Assembly (NCBI RefSeq): GCF_000739735.1 | Contig: NZ_BBJF01000012.1 | Span: forward strand, 1-64,000 | Direction: 5' to 3' | DNA length: 64,000 nucleotides | DNA from: Paraburkholderia ginsengisoli NBRC 100965 | Lineage (GTDB): Bacteria; Pseudomonadota; Gammaproteobacteria; Burkholderiales; Burkholderiaceae | Part shown: positions 52,928-62,646 of the stretch, one piece after another | Layout: every line of letters starts with the position of its first letter | How positions within the stretch are numbered: the stretch's first letter is position 1 | The notes under the pieces: generated by a model | Told to the model about the DNA's origin: nothing | Seen by the model: only the letters and a program-made list of their open reading frames with translations | Databases searched by the model: none | Translations under genes and position numbers: made by a program

Positions 52928-53950
52928 ATGACCACGAAGGGCACGATTCTGGTAACGGGCGGCGCCGGCTTCATCGGTTCGCACACATGTGTCGAACTGC
53001 TCAACGGCGGCTACGACGTCGTGGTGATCGACAATCTCGTGAACAGCAACCGCGAATCGCTGCGGCGCGTGGAAAAAATCACCGGCCGCGCCGTGACCTT
53101 CTACGACAACGACGCCCGCGACGTCGACGCGCTCAACCGTATTTTCGACGCGCACCCGATCACGGGCGCGATTCACTTCGCCGCGCTGAAGGCGGTCGGC
53201 GAATCGGTCGCGAAGCCGATCGAGTACTACAGCAACAACGTCGGCAGCCTGCTGACGCTGCTCGGCGTGATGCGCGATCGCAACGTCAGGCAGTTCGTGT
53301 TCAGTTCGTCGGCCACCGTGTACGGCGTGCCGAAAAGCTCACCGATCGACGAGTCGTTCCCGCTGTCGGCGACCAATCCGTACGGCCAGTCGAAGCTGAT
53401 CGCCGAGCAGGTGCTGCGCGATCTGGAACTGTCCGATCCGTCGTGGCGCATCGCCACGCTGCGTTACTTCAACCCGGTCGGCGCGCACGAGAGCGGGCTG
53501 ATCGGCGAAGACCCAGCCGGCATTCCGAACAACCTGATGCCGTACGTCGCGCAGGTGGCGGTCGGCAAGCTCGACAAGCTGCGCGTGTTCGGCGGCGATT
53601 ATGAAACGCCCGACGGCACCGGCGTGCGTGATTACATCCACGTGGTCGATCTGGCGCGCGGGCATCTGCTCGCGCTCGACGCGCTGGTCAAGCGCGATGC
53701 GAGCTTCGTCGTGAACCTCGGCACGGGCCAGGGCTATAGCGTGCTGGACGTGGTGCACGCGTTCGAGAAGGCGTCGGGCAAGCCGGTGCCGTACGAGATC
53801 GTCGCGCGCCGTCCGGGCGACGTCGCGTCGTGCTTCGCCGATCCGGCCGCGGCTGAGAACATCATCGGCTGGCGCGCGCAGTTCGGCATCGAACGGATGT
53901 GTGCGGATCACTGGCGCTGGCAGTCGAGCAATCCGCGTGGGTTTGCTTGA
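52928..53950 (+). CDS. galE: UDP-glucose 4-epimerase
   Basis: Interconverts UDP-glucose and UDP-galactose (often also the GlcNAc forms) in the cytoplasm. The 340-residue short-chain dehydrogenase has the NAD motif GGAGFIGSH (11-19), SSSATVYG (127-133 region) and the catalytic YxxxK at Y152/K156. GGAG at 52916-52919 supports ATG 52928. It closes the glycan operon and supplies galactose-type donors to its transferases. Confidence 0.95.
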   Translation: MTTKGTILVTGGAGFIGSHTCVELLNGGYDVVVIDNLVNSNRESLRRVEKITGRAVTFYDNDARDVDALNRIFDAHPITGAIHFAALKAVGESVAKPIEYYSNNVGSLLTLLGVMRDRNVRQFVFSSSATVYGVPKSSPIDESFPLSATNPYGQSKLIAEQVLRDLELSDPSWRIATLRYFNPVGAHESGLIGEDPAGIPNNLMPYVAQVAVGKLDKLRVFGGDYETPDGTGVRDYIHVVDLARGHLLALDALVKRDASFVVNLGTGQGYSVLDVVHAFEKASGKPVPYEIVARRPGDVASCFADPAAAENIIGWRAQFGIERMCADHWRWQSSNPRGFA

Positions 53951-53976
53951 GGCGCGCGGCAACAAGGTAGGTGAAA

Positions 53977-54027
53977 ATCGACGGCGGAACTGGCGGGTTG
54001 CGATACACGAACTCCGCCGCCGTCGAT
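53977..54027 (+). other. hairpin after galE
   Basis: ATCGACGGCGG (53977-53987) pairs perfectly with CCGCCGTCGAT (54017-54027), with a 29-base loop. No U-tract follows on the plus strand. It lies 27 bases past the galE stop and may be a 3'-end structure. A TATACT at 54090-54095 further on is a plausible -10 for the binding-protein gene at 54198. Confidence 0.45.
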
Positions 54028-54197
54028 ATCCCCATTGCGGGATTGCACCAAGCGGGTAAGTCCGAATATTACTAATACTTTACGATTTCTATACTGCCTC
54101 ACCGGTGGACGGTCAGGCTTCCTAAGAACGTCCGATCGGCGCGCATGGGAGCCGCATCGGGGCTTCGTGCAAGATAAGACATGCTACGGAGACAGTC

Positions 54198-55412
54198 ATG
54201 GGAATTCGCTTGAAGAGCGTCGTGAGCGCGCTCGCGTTTTGCGCCCTCGCTAATGTCAGCTACGCAGCCGACCCGATCAAGATCGGCGTCGACGGACCTT
54301 TCACCGGCGGCTCGTCTTCGATGGGCGTGAGCATGCGCGACGGCGTACGTCTCGCCACCGCCGAAATCAACAAGAGCGGCGGCGTGCTCGGCCGGCAGAT
54401 CGTGCTGGTCGAACGCGACGACGAAGCGAAAAACGAACGCGGCGTCCAGATCGCGCAAGAGCTGATCAACAAGGAGAAAGTCGTCGCGGTGGTCGGCTAC
54501 ATCAACACCGGCGTCGCGCTCGCGTCGCAACGCTTCTTCCAGGAAGCGAAGATCCCGGTCTTCAACAACGTCGCGACCGGCAGCGTCGTCACCAAACAGT
54601 TCACCGATCAGCCCGACAACTACGTGTTCCGCAACGCCGCCGCGGACCGCATTCAGGCGCCGATGATCGTCGACGAAGCCGTCACGAAACGCGGTTTCAA
54701 GAAAGTCGCGATTCTCGCCGACTCGACCAACTACGGCCAGCTCGGCCGAGAAGACCTCGAAAAAGCGCTCGCCGCGAAAGGCGTGAAGCCGGTCGCCGTC
54801 GAGAAATTTAACATCAAGGACGTCGACATGACCGCGCAGTTGCTCAAGGCCAAGGAGGCCGGCGCTGAAGCGGTGCTGACGTACGGCATCGGCCCTGAGC
54901 TCGCGCAGATCGCCAACGGCATGGCCAAGCTCGGCTGGAAAGTGCCGCTGATCGGCAGCTGGACGCTCTCGATGGCGAACTACATCGACAACGCGAGCAC
55001 CAACGGCGAAGGCGCGCGCATGCCCCAGACCTTCATTCAGGAAGCGAATACGCCCAAACGCAAGGCGTTCATCGACGCGTACCTGAAGGAATTCAAGCCG
55101 AAGAACAATCGCATCGATTCGCCGGTGTCGGCCGCGCAAGGTTACGACTCGATCTACCTGCTGGCCGCCGCGATCACCCAGGCCGGCTCGACCGACGGCC
55201 CGAAGGTGCGCGCCGCGCTCGAAAGCCTCAACACCAAGGTGGAAGGCGTCGTGATGGTCTACGACAAGCCGTTCACGCACGACGACCACGAAGCGATCAG
55301 TCCGAACGTGCCGGTGGTCGGCGAGGTCAAGGGCGGCCGCGTGGTCTATGCGTACGAAGCCGATCGCAAGGGCGGCGGTCAGTTGCGCACCAAGCAGGCG
55401 TCGTCGAACTAG
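54198..55412 (+). CDS. branched-chain amino acid ABC transporter substrate-binding protein
   Basis: A 404-residue periplasmic binding protein of the LivK/LivJ type. It has a signal peptide (cleavage near SYA-AD at residue 23) and a mature start DPIKIGVDGPFTGGSSSMG. The ligand-site strands YINTGVAL and FNNVATGS are recognisable. It heads a liv-type operon (permease, permease-ATPase fusion, ATPase). A hairpin in the following gap probably gives it more transcript than the rest. Ligand may be leucine-type amino acids or another carboxylate. Confidence 0.92.
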   Translation: MGIRLKSVVSALAFCALANVSYAADPIKIGVDGPFTGGSSSMGVSMRDGVRLATAEINKSGGVLGRQIVLVERDDEAKNERGVQIAQELINKEKVVAVVGYINTGVALASQRFFQEAKIPVFNNVATGSVVTKQFTDQPDNYVFRNAAADRIQAPMIVDEAVTKRGFKKVAILADSTNYGQLGREDLEKALAAKGVKPVAVEKFNIKDVDMTAQLLKAKEAGAEAVLTYGIGPELAQIANGMAKLGWKVPLIGSWTLSMANYIDNASTNGEGARMPQTFIQEANTPKRKAFIDAYLKEFKPKNNRIDSPVSAAQGYDSIYLLAAAITQAGSTDGPKVRAALESLNTKVEGVVMVYDKPFTHDDHEAISPNVPVVGEVKGGRVVYAYEADRKGGGQLRTKQASSN

Positions 55413-55508
55413 GCGGGCCCGACGCAAACCCGACGTGAACCCCGGCGCGCAACCCGCGCCGGTCTCACGGCAAACCCGCGCGCACGACGCGCGGCAGCAT
55501 GCTCCGGG

Positions 55509-55541
55509 AGCCGCGCCCGCCTGATAGCGAGCGCGGCTTTT
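55509..55541 (+). terminator. attenuating hairpin between binding-protein gene and livH
   Basis: AGCCGCGC (55509-55516) pairs with GCGCGGCT (55531-55538), and the stem runs directly into TTTT (55538-55541). It sits about 96 bases after the binding-protein stop and 34 bases before livH. Such partial terminators let the binding protein be made in excess over the membrane parts. Confidence 0.6.
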
Positions 55542-55575
55542 GCCTCATCAGCGGTGAACACGAAGGCGCACGACG

Positions 55576-56451
55576 ATGGCCATTCTTCTGCAGCTCATCT
55601 ATAGCGGCATTGCACTCGGCATGATCTACGCCGTGATCGCATTCGGCTACCAACTCACGTTCGCGACATCCGGCACGCTGAACTTCGGCCAGGGCGACGC
55701 GCTGATGCTCGGAGCGCTGGTCGGCCTCACGCTCGTCTCACTCGGCGTCAACTACTGGCTGATGATTCCGCTCGTCTGCCTGTTCGGTCTGTTGCAAGGC
55801 GCGTTCGTCGAACGCATCGGCGTGCGGCCCGCGATCAAGATCAAATCCGAATTCGGCTGGATCATGTCGACCATCGCGCTCGGCATCATCTTCAAGAACG
55901 TCGCGGAGAACGTCTGGGGGCGCGACGATCTGCGCTTCCCGTCGCCGCTGCCCGAAGCGCCGCTCAAGGTGTTCGGCGCGAACGTGCTGCCGATGGAACT
56001 GCTGGTGGTCGGCGGCGCGCTCGTGATGATGCTGGCCGTCGAGTTCTTCAACCGCAAGACGATCTTCGGCAAGGCGGTGGTGGCCACCGCGAACGACCGC
56101 GACGCCGCCGCGCTGATGGGCATCAACACCGGCCTCGTGATCACGTTTTCCTACGCGCTGTCGTCGCTGACCGCCGCGTTCGCGGGCGTGCTGATCGCCC
56201 CGCTCACGCTGACCGGCGCAACGATGGGCGCGGTGCTCGGGCTCAAGGCGTTCGCGGTGGCGATCATCGGCGGGCTGTCGAGCGGATTGGGCATCGTGGT
56301 CGGCGGCGTGATTCTCGGGATCGCGGAGACCACCACGGGCTTCTACATCTCCACCGGCTACAAGGACGTGCCAGGGCTCGTGCTGCTGCTGATCGTGCTC
56401 GCGCTGAAACCCGCCGGCCTGTTCGGCAAGACCTCGATCAAGAAAGTGTGA
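55576..56451 (+). CDS. livH: branched-chain amino acid ABC transporter permease LivH
   Basis: A 291-residue inner-membrane permease with about eight hydrophobic segments and the conserved FATSGTLNFGQGDALMLGA loop. It partners the LivM part of the fusion protein encoded next. The stop codon lies nine bases before the GTG start I use for that gene, and an earlier GTG would overlap it by four bases. Confidence 0.94.
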   Translation: MAILLQLIYSGIALGMIYAVIAFGYQLTFATSGTLNFGQGDALMLGALVGLTLVSLGVNYWLMIPLVCLFGLLQGAFVERIGVRPAIKIKSEFGWIMSTIALGIIFKNVAENVWGRDDLRFPSPLPEAPLKVFGANVLPMELLVVGGALVMMLAVEFFNRKTIFGKAVVATANDRDAAALMGINTGLVITFSYALSSLTAAFAGVLIAPLTLTGATMGAVLGLKAFAVAIIGGLSSGLGIVVGGVILGIAETTTGFYISTGYKDVPGLVLLLIVLALKPAGLFGKTSIKKV

Positions 56452-56459
56452 GGCCCGCC

Positions 56460-58409
56460 GTGAACCTGAAGAAACTCATTGCGTCGGCTGTGGCGCTGGT
56501 TGCGCTCGCGGTGTTCCCGGTGTTGTCGGGCAACCCGTATTACATCCATCTGTTCGAGACCATCATGATCTACGCGATCCTGCTGTTCGGTCTCGACATC
56601 GTGGTCGGCTATACCGGCCAGGTTTCGCTCGGCCATGCGGGGCTGTTCGGCGTCGGCGCTTACACGGCGGGCGTGCTGTTCTTCAAGCTCGGCATGCCGT
56701 TCTTCGTGACCGCGCCGCTCGCGATCCTGATCACCGCCGGCTTCGGCGCGATCCTCGCGCTGCCCGCGTTGCGCGTGTCCGGCCCGTATCTCGCGATGGT
56801 CACGCTCGCGTTCGGCACGATCCTGCAGATTCTCATCAACGAGATGGATTTCCTGACCAACGGGCCGATGGGCGTGAAGATTCCGAAGCCGTCGCTTGGC
56901 GGCCGGCCGATGAACGAAGTCGAATACTACTGGCTCGTCGCGGCGCTGCTGGTGGTGTCGCTGATCGTCGTGCATCGCGTGCTCAAGTCGCATCTGGGCC
57001 GCGCGTTCGAAGCGCTGCGCGACAGCCCGATCGCGTCGGACTGCATGGGCGTGTCGGTGTATCGCTACAAGGTCTACGCGTTCGTGATCAGCGCGGGCTT
57101 CGCGGGCCTGGCCGGTTGCCTGTACTCGTATTCGGAGCAGTACATCTCGCCGAACACGTACAACTTCGAACTCACCATCCTGTTCCTGCTGGCGATCATC
57201 ATGGGCGGACGCAAGACGCGCACCGGCGCGCTGCTCGGCTCGGCGATCATCGTGCTGCTGCCGAAACTGCTCGACGACATCGACATGTTCCGCATCGTCG
57301 CGTCGGTGCTGGCGGCGGTGGTCGTGATCGGCGCGGGCGTGGCGCTCGCGCGCAAGGTATCGACGCCGCGCAAGGTCGCGATTCCGGTGCTCGGCACGGT
57401 CGGGCTCGCCGCGTTCTCGTACCGCATCGATACGCTCGCCGACTGGCGGCTGACGATCTTCGGCCTGATGATTCTGCTGGTCGTGTATTACCTGCAGGAC
57501 GGCGTGGTCGGCTTCGTGCGCAAGATCGTGCTGCATGGCCGCGTGCGCACGGTCACCGTCGACACCACCGCGCCCGCGACGGTCGGCGGCGATGCGATTC
57601 AGGCGGTACAGGCGGCACCGTCCGGCGGCACGGAAGACATCCTGCAACTGCGCGGCATCCTGATGCAGTTCAGCGGCCTGAAGGCGCTCAACAACGTCGA
57701 CCTCACCGTGCAGCGCGGCACCATTCACGGACTGATCGGCCCGAACGGCTCGGGCAAGAGCACGATGATGAACGTGCTGACCGGCATCTACGTGCCGACC
57801 GCCGGCACGCTGGATTACCGGGGCACGTCGCTCGCGGGCAAAACTTCGGCGCAGATCGCGCTGGCGGGCATCGCGCGCACGTTCCAGAACGTGCAGCTAT
57901 TCGGCGAGATGACCGCGCTCGAAAACGTGCTGGTCGGTCTGCATCACACGTTCCGCGCGAATCTCGCGGACGTCGGACTGATGACCGCGCGTTACCGGCG
58001 CGAGGAAGAGGCCGCCCGCGAGCGCGCGTTCGGCATGCTGCGGTTCGTCGGGCTGGAGAACGCGGCCGGCGAAGAAGCGCGCAATCTGCCCTACGGCAAG
58101 CAGCGGCTGCTCGAAATCGCACGGGCGCTCGCGCTCGATCCGCAAGTGCTGCTGCTCGACGAACCGGCCGCGGGCCTCACCGCGCCGGACATCAAGGAAC
58201 TGATCGCGATCATCCGCAAGGTGCGCGATCACGGCATTACCGTCGTGCTGATCGAACATCACATGGACGTCGTGATGAGCGTGTGCGACCGCGTGTCGGT
58301 GCTCGACTTCGGGCAGAAGATCGCGGAAGGCAATCCGGCCGACATCCAGTCGAACGAAAAAGTCATCGAGGCTTATCTCGGCGGCCAGGCGGCCGGGCAA
58401 GCGGCCTGA
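56460..58409 (+). CDS. LivM-LivG fusion: permease and ATP-binding protein in one chain
   Basis: A 649-residue protein joining two transporter parts. Residues 1 to about 360 are a LivM permease (VVGYTGQVSLGHAGLFGVGAY). After a linker, from about 393 a complete LivG ATPase follows, with Walker A GPNGSGKST near 426, signature LPYGKQRLLEIA and Walker B LLLLDEPAAGL near 563. I use GTG 56460, with GAGG six bases upstream; GTG 56448 is the alternative. The fusion keeps membrane and ATPase parts in 1:1 ratio. It works with LivH and LivF. Confidence 0.92.
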   Translation: MNLKKLIASAVALVALAVFPVLSGNPYYIHLFETIMIYAILLFGLDIVVGYTGQVSLGHAGLFGVGAYTAGVLFFKLGMPFFVTAPLAILITAGFGAILALPALRVSGPYLAMVTLAFGTILQILINEMDFLTNGPMGVKIPKPSLGGRPMNEVEYYWLVAALLVVSLIVVHRVLKSHLGRAFEALRDSPIASDCMGVSVYRYKVYAFVISAGFAGLAGCLYSYSEQYISPNTYNFELTILFLLAIIMGGRKTRTGALLGSAIIVLLPKLLDDIDMFRIVASVLAAVVVIGAGVALARKVSTPRKVAIPVLGTVGLAAFSYRIDTLADWRLTIFGLMILLVVYYLQDGVVGFVRKIVLHGRVRTVTVDTTAPATVGGDAIQAVQAAPSGGTEDILQLRGILMQFSGLKALNNVDLTVQRGTIHGLIGPNGSGKSTMMNVLTGIYVPTAGTLDYRGTSLAGKTSAQIALAGIARTFQNVQLFGEMTALENVLVGLHHTFRANLADVGLMTARYRREEEAARERAFGMLRFVGLENAAGEEARNLPYGKQRLLEIARALALDPQVLLLDEPAAGLTAPDIKELIAIIRKVRDHGITVVLIEHHMDVVMSVCDRVSVLDFGQKIAEGNPADIQSNEKVIEAYLGGQAAGQAA

Positions 58410-58459
58410 TTTCACGACCTGCGTCGCACGAACGCGTTTTGAGGTTCACAGGAACACAC

Positions 58460-59194
58460 ATGCTATCGATCAGAAATCTGCATGCGGGCTACGGCAAGGT
58501 CAAAGTGCTGCACGGCATTTCGATCGACGTGCCGAAGGCATCGGTCGTCACGCTGATCGGCTCGAACGGCGCGGGCAAGACCACCACGATGCGCGCGATC
58601 TCGGGGATGATCCGCCCAAGCGCCGGCGAGATCACGATGGGCGTCGGCGATAGCGCGAAGCGGATCGACACGCTCGACTCGCACCGCATCGCGCGGCTCG
58701 GCCTTGCGCATTCGCCGGAAGGCCGGCGCGTGTTTGCGACGATGAGCGTGACCGACAACCTGATTCTCGGCGCTTTCCCGCGCCTCACGTGGGCGCGGCC
58801 GCGCGGCGACGTGAACGCCGATCTGGAGCGCGCGATCGAACTGTTCCCGCGTCTGAAGGAGCGGCGTCATCAACTGGCCGGCACGCTCTCGGGCGGCGAA
58901 CAGCAGATGCTGGCGATGGCGCGCGCGATCATGCTGAACCCGGAGCTGGTGCTGCTCGACGAACCGTCGATGGGGCTCGCGCCGATTCTCGTCGAAGAGG
59001 TGTTTCGCATCATCGAGAATCTGAAGAGCCAGGGGGTGACGATGCTGCTGGTCGAGCAGTTCGCCGCGGCGGCGCTGAATGTGGCCGACTACGGTTACGT
59101 GCTGGAGAACGGCCGGATCGCCGCGCATGGGCCGGCGGCGCAACTGCGCAACGATCCGTCGGTGAAGGCGGCTTATCTGGGCACGAGTCATTGA
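58460..59194 (+). CDS. livF: branched-chain amino acid ABC transporter ATP-binding protein LivF
   Basis: A 244-residue ATPase. Walker A GSNGAGKTT is near 33-41, the signature is LSGGEQQMLAMA and Walker B is LVLLDEPSMGLAP. ATG 58460 begins MLSIRNLHAGYGKVKVLHGIS, the standard LivF opening; longer in-frame starts upstream overlap the fusion gene and are not family-like. It pairs with the LivG half of the fusion protein to energise uptake and ends the operon. Confidence 0.95.
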   Translation: MLSIRNLHAGYGKVKVLHGISIDVPKASVVTLIGSNGAGKTTTMRAISGMIRPSAGEITMGVGDSAKRIDTLDSHRIARLGLAHSPEGRRVFATMSVTDNLILGAFPRLTWARPRGDVNADLERAIELFPRLKERRHQLAGTLSGGEQQMLAMARAIMLNPELVLLDEPSMGLAPILVEEVFRIIENLKSQGVTMLLVEQFAAAALNVADYGYVLENGRIAAHGPAAQLRNDPSVKAAYLGTSH

Positions 59195-59276
59195 TCGTGT
59201 CGGTGGACTGGCTTCGCCAGGTCATTTCACCGACGCATGTCACCGACTCGCTTCCCTGCCACGTCATACGCCTGGC

Positions 59277-60842
59277 TCAAGCCACCGCGGCCAGCTTGTC
59301 GAGACGAAACACCGCTACGGCGTCCTTCAGAATGGCCGCCTGCTCTTCCAGCGACTTCGCCGCCGCCGCGGCCTGTTCGACGAGCGCCGCGTTGTGCTGA
59401 GTGACCTCGTCGATCTGCGAAACCGCCTTGTTGACCTGCTCGATGCCGTCGCTCTGCTCCAGCGCGGACGCCTCGATCTCGTTCATCACGCCGGTGACGC
59501 GCTCCACCGCGCTCATCGCTTCGTGAATCGTCTTCTGCGCGTCGGATACGAGCGACGCGCCCTCCTCGACCTTGGCCGCCGATTCGCCGATCAGCTCCTT
59601 GATCTCCTTGGCCGCCGCGCCCGAGCGCTGCGCGAGGCTGCGCACTTCCGACGCGACCACCGCGAAGCCACGGCCCTGTTCGCCGGCGCGCGCCGCTTCC
59701 ACCGCCGCGTTCAACGCGAGAATGTTGGTCTGAAACGCGATTCCCTCGATCATGCCGATGATCTCCGTCACCTTGCGCGACGATTCGCTGATGCCGTCCA
59801 TCGTTTCAGTCACGCGCGACACCACCGTGCCGCCGCGCGTGACCGTATCGAGCGCGCCGTGCGCGAGCCGGTTAGCCTGCTTCGCGTTGTCCGCGTTCTG
59901 CTTCACCGTCGCCGACAACTGCTCCATGCTCGCCGCCGTCTGCTGCAGCGCGGCCGCCTGCTGCTCGGTGCGCGCGGACAGGTCCGCGTTGCCCGACGCG
60001 ATTTCGTTCGCGCCCTGGCTGATCGCGGTCGTGCTGCCGCGCACCTTCGCGACGGTCTCGACGAGGCCGTCGCGCATCTTCGTCAGCGCGCCGAGCAACT
60101 GGCCCATCTCGTTGCGCGAGCGGACCTTGATCGCGACCGTCAGATCGCCGGCGGCGATCCGCTCGAAGTGCTTGACGGTCGCGTTGACCGGCTTGATCAG
60201 CGCCGCCGACAACGCGATGCGCGCCGCCACGCCGATCACGAGCGCGATCGCGCCGATCGCGACGAACAGCAGCGTCGCCAGCTGGAAGCGCTGCGCGCCG
60301 GTCGCCGCCTGCTGATGCTGGGTGTCGATCTGGGCGTTTTCGAGCGCGTCGATCGCCTTCGAGTACGTCGCGTACAAGCTGTTCGCGGTGTCGCCCTGAA
60401 TGTTGCGGAAGGTGTTGAAATCGAAGTCGGTGAGCGCCTTGAATTCCGGCTCGATCGCCTTGTCGACCAGCGCGGCGCGCGCCTGCTCGACGCCCTGCGC
60501 GAGCTTGCGCTCCGCGTCGCTCGCGAACGGGCCGGCCATGTAGTTGCGGAAGTCCTTGTTCGATTCGACCAGCACCTTATGCGCGGCCGGCAGCAGATCG
60601 TCGGTCTGCTTGCCGACGCTGAACAGCGTCTGGTACGTGCCGAGCGCAAGCTGCACCTGCAGCAGCTTCTCGGAACTGGCCTTCAGATGCGACAACGCGA
60701 GCGCGCTGCGCTGCGTGTCGTCGAGGCTGTTGTTGGCGAGCTTGAGCGCGCCGTAACCGACACCGATCACCGTCAGAAGGAAAGCGACGAATACGCTGAT
60801 CACCAGCGTCAGGCCGCCACGAATTGTGATGTTGTTTAGCAT
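59277..60842 (-). CDS. methyl-accepting chemotaxis protein
   Basis: A 521-residue transmembrane chemoreceptor. Order: first membrane helix (about 10-32), a periplasmic four-helix-bundle sensor (about 33-190), second membrane helix (about 190-212), HAMP domain (about 213-265), and a cytoplasmic methyl-accepting coiled coil. The coiled-coil tip EGIAFQTNILALNAAVEAARAG-type sequence is near 375-400. No C-terminal pentapeptide tether for CheR is present. ATG 60842 has GGAGA seven bases upstream. Next to a liv-type transporter it might sense related solutes, but that is only proximity. Confidence 0.94.
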   Translation of the reverse strand: MLNNITIRGGLTLVISVFVAFLLTVIGVGYGALKLANNSLDDTQRSALALSHLKASSEKLLQVQLALGTYQTLFSVGKQTDDLLPAAHKVLVESNKDFRNYMAGPFASDAERKLAQGVEQARAALVDKAIEPEFKALTDFDFNTFRNIQGDTANSLYATYSKAIDALENAQIDTQHQQAATGAQRFQLATLLFVAIGAIALVIGVAARIALSAALIKPVNATVKHFERIAAGDLTVAIKVRSRNEMGQLLGALTKMRDGLVETVAKVRGSTTAISQGANEIASGNADLSARTEQQAAALQQTAASMEQLSATVKQNADNAKQANRLAHGALDTVTRGGTVVSRVTETMDGISESSRKVTEIIGMIEGIAFQTNILALNAAVEAARAGEQGRGFAVVASEVRSLAQRSGAAAKEIKELIGESAAKVEEGASLVSDAQKTIHEAMSAVERVTGVMNEIEASALEQSDGIEQVNKAVSQIDEVTQHNAALVEQAAAAAKSLEEQAAILKDAVAVFRLDKLAAVA

Positions 60843-61100
60843 TGGGTCTCCGAACGTCATGCCGATCCGCGGCGAGACAGGTTGGCAGGCGCACGCGCCG
60901 CCGGTGGCTGCCGGCTGTTGCGCGGGACTTACACTTCGCCGCATCCAGGTTAACGACCGCCCGGCGCGCCCGCTGGATAGGTGAAATCCATGACTGGCGC
61001 GCCTTTGCGCCCGTTGCGAACCTCACTATCTGGGATCGGCGGCGCGTGGCGCGCCGCTCTTGCCGATGCGCCGTCTGCCGGGCGCCGCAGATTTCGTTTG

Positions 61101-61106
61101 TATAAT
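61101..61106 (+). promoter_or_regulatory. consensus -10 before the WecA-like gene
   Basis: A perfect TATAAT at 61101-61106, preceded by TG, lies 28 bases before ATG 61134, giving a leader of about 20 bases. The -35 region is GC-rich with no good match. It is the only promoter-like element seen between the divergent chemoreceptor gene and this gene. Confidence 0.55.
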
Positions 61107-61133
61107 TCGCCGTCTTCGCTCAGGCTCACCTTC

Positions 61134-62234
61134 ATGCTTAGTTTTGCGCTCGGCTTTCTCGTTTCACTGCTGATCACGCTGTTGATCGTGCGCTATGCGC
61201 ATCTGCATGAAAAATTCTCCACCGACACCGATCTGGCCGGCGTGCAGAAATTCCACGTGCGGCCCGTGCCGCGCATCGGCGGCACCGGAATTCTGGTCGG
61301 GCTGATCGTGTCGGCCGTGCAGTTGCACCGCGCGTATCCGGCCGTGTCGGGCGGCATTCTCGGACTCATTGCGTGCGGGATGCCGGCGTTCGGCTCGGGT
61401 CTCGTCGAGGATCTGACCAAGCGCGTGTCGCCGCTCGCGCGCCTCGTCTGCACGATGGCGGCCGCCGCGCTCGCCTTCTTCCTGCTCGATATTGCGGTCA
61501 CGCGCATCAGCGTGCCGCCGCTCGACTTCTTGCTGTCGTACGCGGTGATCTCGTTCGCGGTCACGGTGCTGGCGGTGGCGGCGCTCGCGAACGCGATCAA
61601 CATCATCGACGGCTTCAATGGCCTCGCGTCGATGGTCGCGTTCATGATGTTCGCGTCGCTCGCGTATGTCGCGTTCCAGGTGTCCGACCCGATCGTGCTG
61701 TCCGCGTCGTTCATGATGATGGGCGCGGTGCTCGGCTTCTTCATCTGGAATTTCCCGGCGGGGCTGATCTTTCTCGGCGACGGCGGCGCGTACTTCATCG
61801 GCTTCATGCTCGCCGAACTGTCGATCATGCTGGTGATGCGCAATCGCGATGTGTCGGCGTGGTATCCGGTACTGCTGTTCATGTATCCGATCTTCGAGAC
61901 CTGCTTCTCGATCTACCGCAAGAAGTTCATTCGCGGGATGTCGCCGGGCATTCCCGACGGCGTGCATCTGCACATGCTGGTCTACAAGCGGCTGATGCGC
62001 TGGGCGGTCGGCACGCGCACCGCACGCGAGCTGACGCGGCGCAATTCGCTGACCTCGCCGTATCTGTGGCTGCTGTGCCTGATCGCGGTCGTGCCCGCAA
62101 CATTGTTCTGGCGGCATACGCTGCATCTGTTCTGTTTCGTGATGGTGTTCGCGGCGACTTATGTGTGGCTGTACATGAGCATCGTGCGCTTCAAGTCGCC
62201 GAGGTGGATGGTGGTGAGAAAGGGCAAGCGCTAG
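61134..62234 (+). CDS. undecaprenyl-phosphate glycosyl-1-phosphate transferase (WecA/MraY family)
   Basis: A 366-residue polytopic enzyme that starts glycan assembly by moving a sugar-1-phosphate (often GlcNAc or a derivative) from a UDP-sugar to undecaprenyl phosphate. About ten or eleven membrane segments are visible. Catalytic loops are NIIDGFNGLAS and FLGDGGAYFIGF, matching the Asp-rich motifs of the family; the loop GIPDGVHLHMLVYKRLMR contains the conserved HxH region. ATG 61134 fits a nearby consensus -10. It probably initiates the O-antigen or capsule made with the flanking WbpM-like gene. Confidence 0.92.
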   Translation: MLSFALGFLVSLLITLLIVRYAHLHEKFSTDTDLAGVQKFHVRPVPRIGGTGILVGLIVSAVQLHRAYPAVSGGILGLIACGMPAFGSGLVEDLTKRVSPLARLVCTMAAAALAFFLLDIAVTRISVPPLDFLLSYAVISFAVTVLAVAALANAINIIDGFNGLASMVAFMMFASLAYVAFQVSDPIVLSASFMMMGAVLGFFIWNFPAGLIFLGDGGAYFIGFMLAELSIMLVMRNRDVSAWYPVLLFMYPIFETCFSIYRKKFIRGMSPGIPDGVHLHMLVYKRLMRWAVGTRTARELTRRNSLTSPYLWLLCLIAVVPATLFWRHTLHLFCFVMVFAATYVWLYMSIVRFKSPRWMVVRKGKR

Positions 62235-62321
62235 GCAGCGAAGCGACGCTGTGTTGGCGTGAGCGCGGCGGCTGCGTGGAGCAGCCGTGGTGTTTCCGAT
62301 AATCAGCGTGAGGAGACCGGC

Positions 62322-62615
62322 ATGCAGTGCAAAGCTCATGTATTTGCAATCAGCCTGCTGGCAGCCAGTCTGCCCGCTTTCGCCAACACGGCGTCGGACA
62401 ACATCGCCTGGAGCGCGAGGCCGGTGGCGGCCGTGACCGAACAGCCGGAATGCACCGCTTACTCGGGCCGGCAGGTGACGCAGCCAGGCGACGCGAACGC
62501 CGATCCGCTGATGAAGCTGCTGAAGTTTGCGGGAACGGTCGCGGCGCTGGGGGCGATGTCGATGGCGACCAAAGCCGGCACGACAACAGCGCCGAATCCT
62601 TGCCGCCGGTTCTGA
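62322..62615 (+). CDS. small exported hypothetical protein, 97 aa
   Basis: I do not recognise a family. The protein has a signal peptide (MQCKAHVFAISLLAASLPAFA) and a mature part of about 75 residues with two Cys (PECTAY and NPCRRF) that could form one disulfide. An Ala/Met-rich hydrophobic stretch (LLKFAGTVAALGAMSMAT) could also span a membrane. GAGGAG upstream supports ATG 62322. It is followed by a strong terminator. Confidence 0.75.
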   Translation: MQCKAHVFAISLLAASLPAFANTASDNIAWSARPVAAVTEQPECTAYSGRQVTQPGDANADPLMKLLKFAGTVAALGAMSMATKAGTTTAPNPCRRF

Positions 62616-62646
62616 GCGAACGCGGCCCCGGTGTGAATACGTGACT

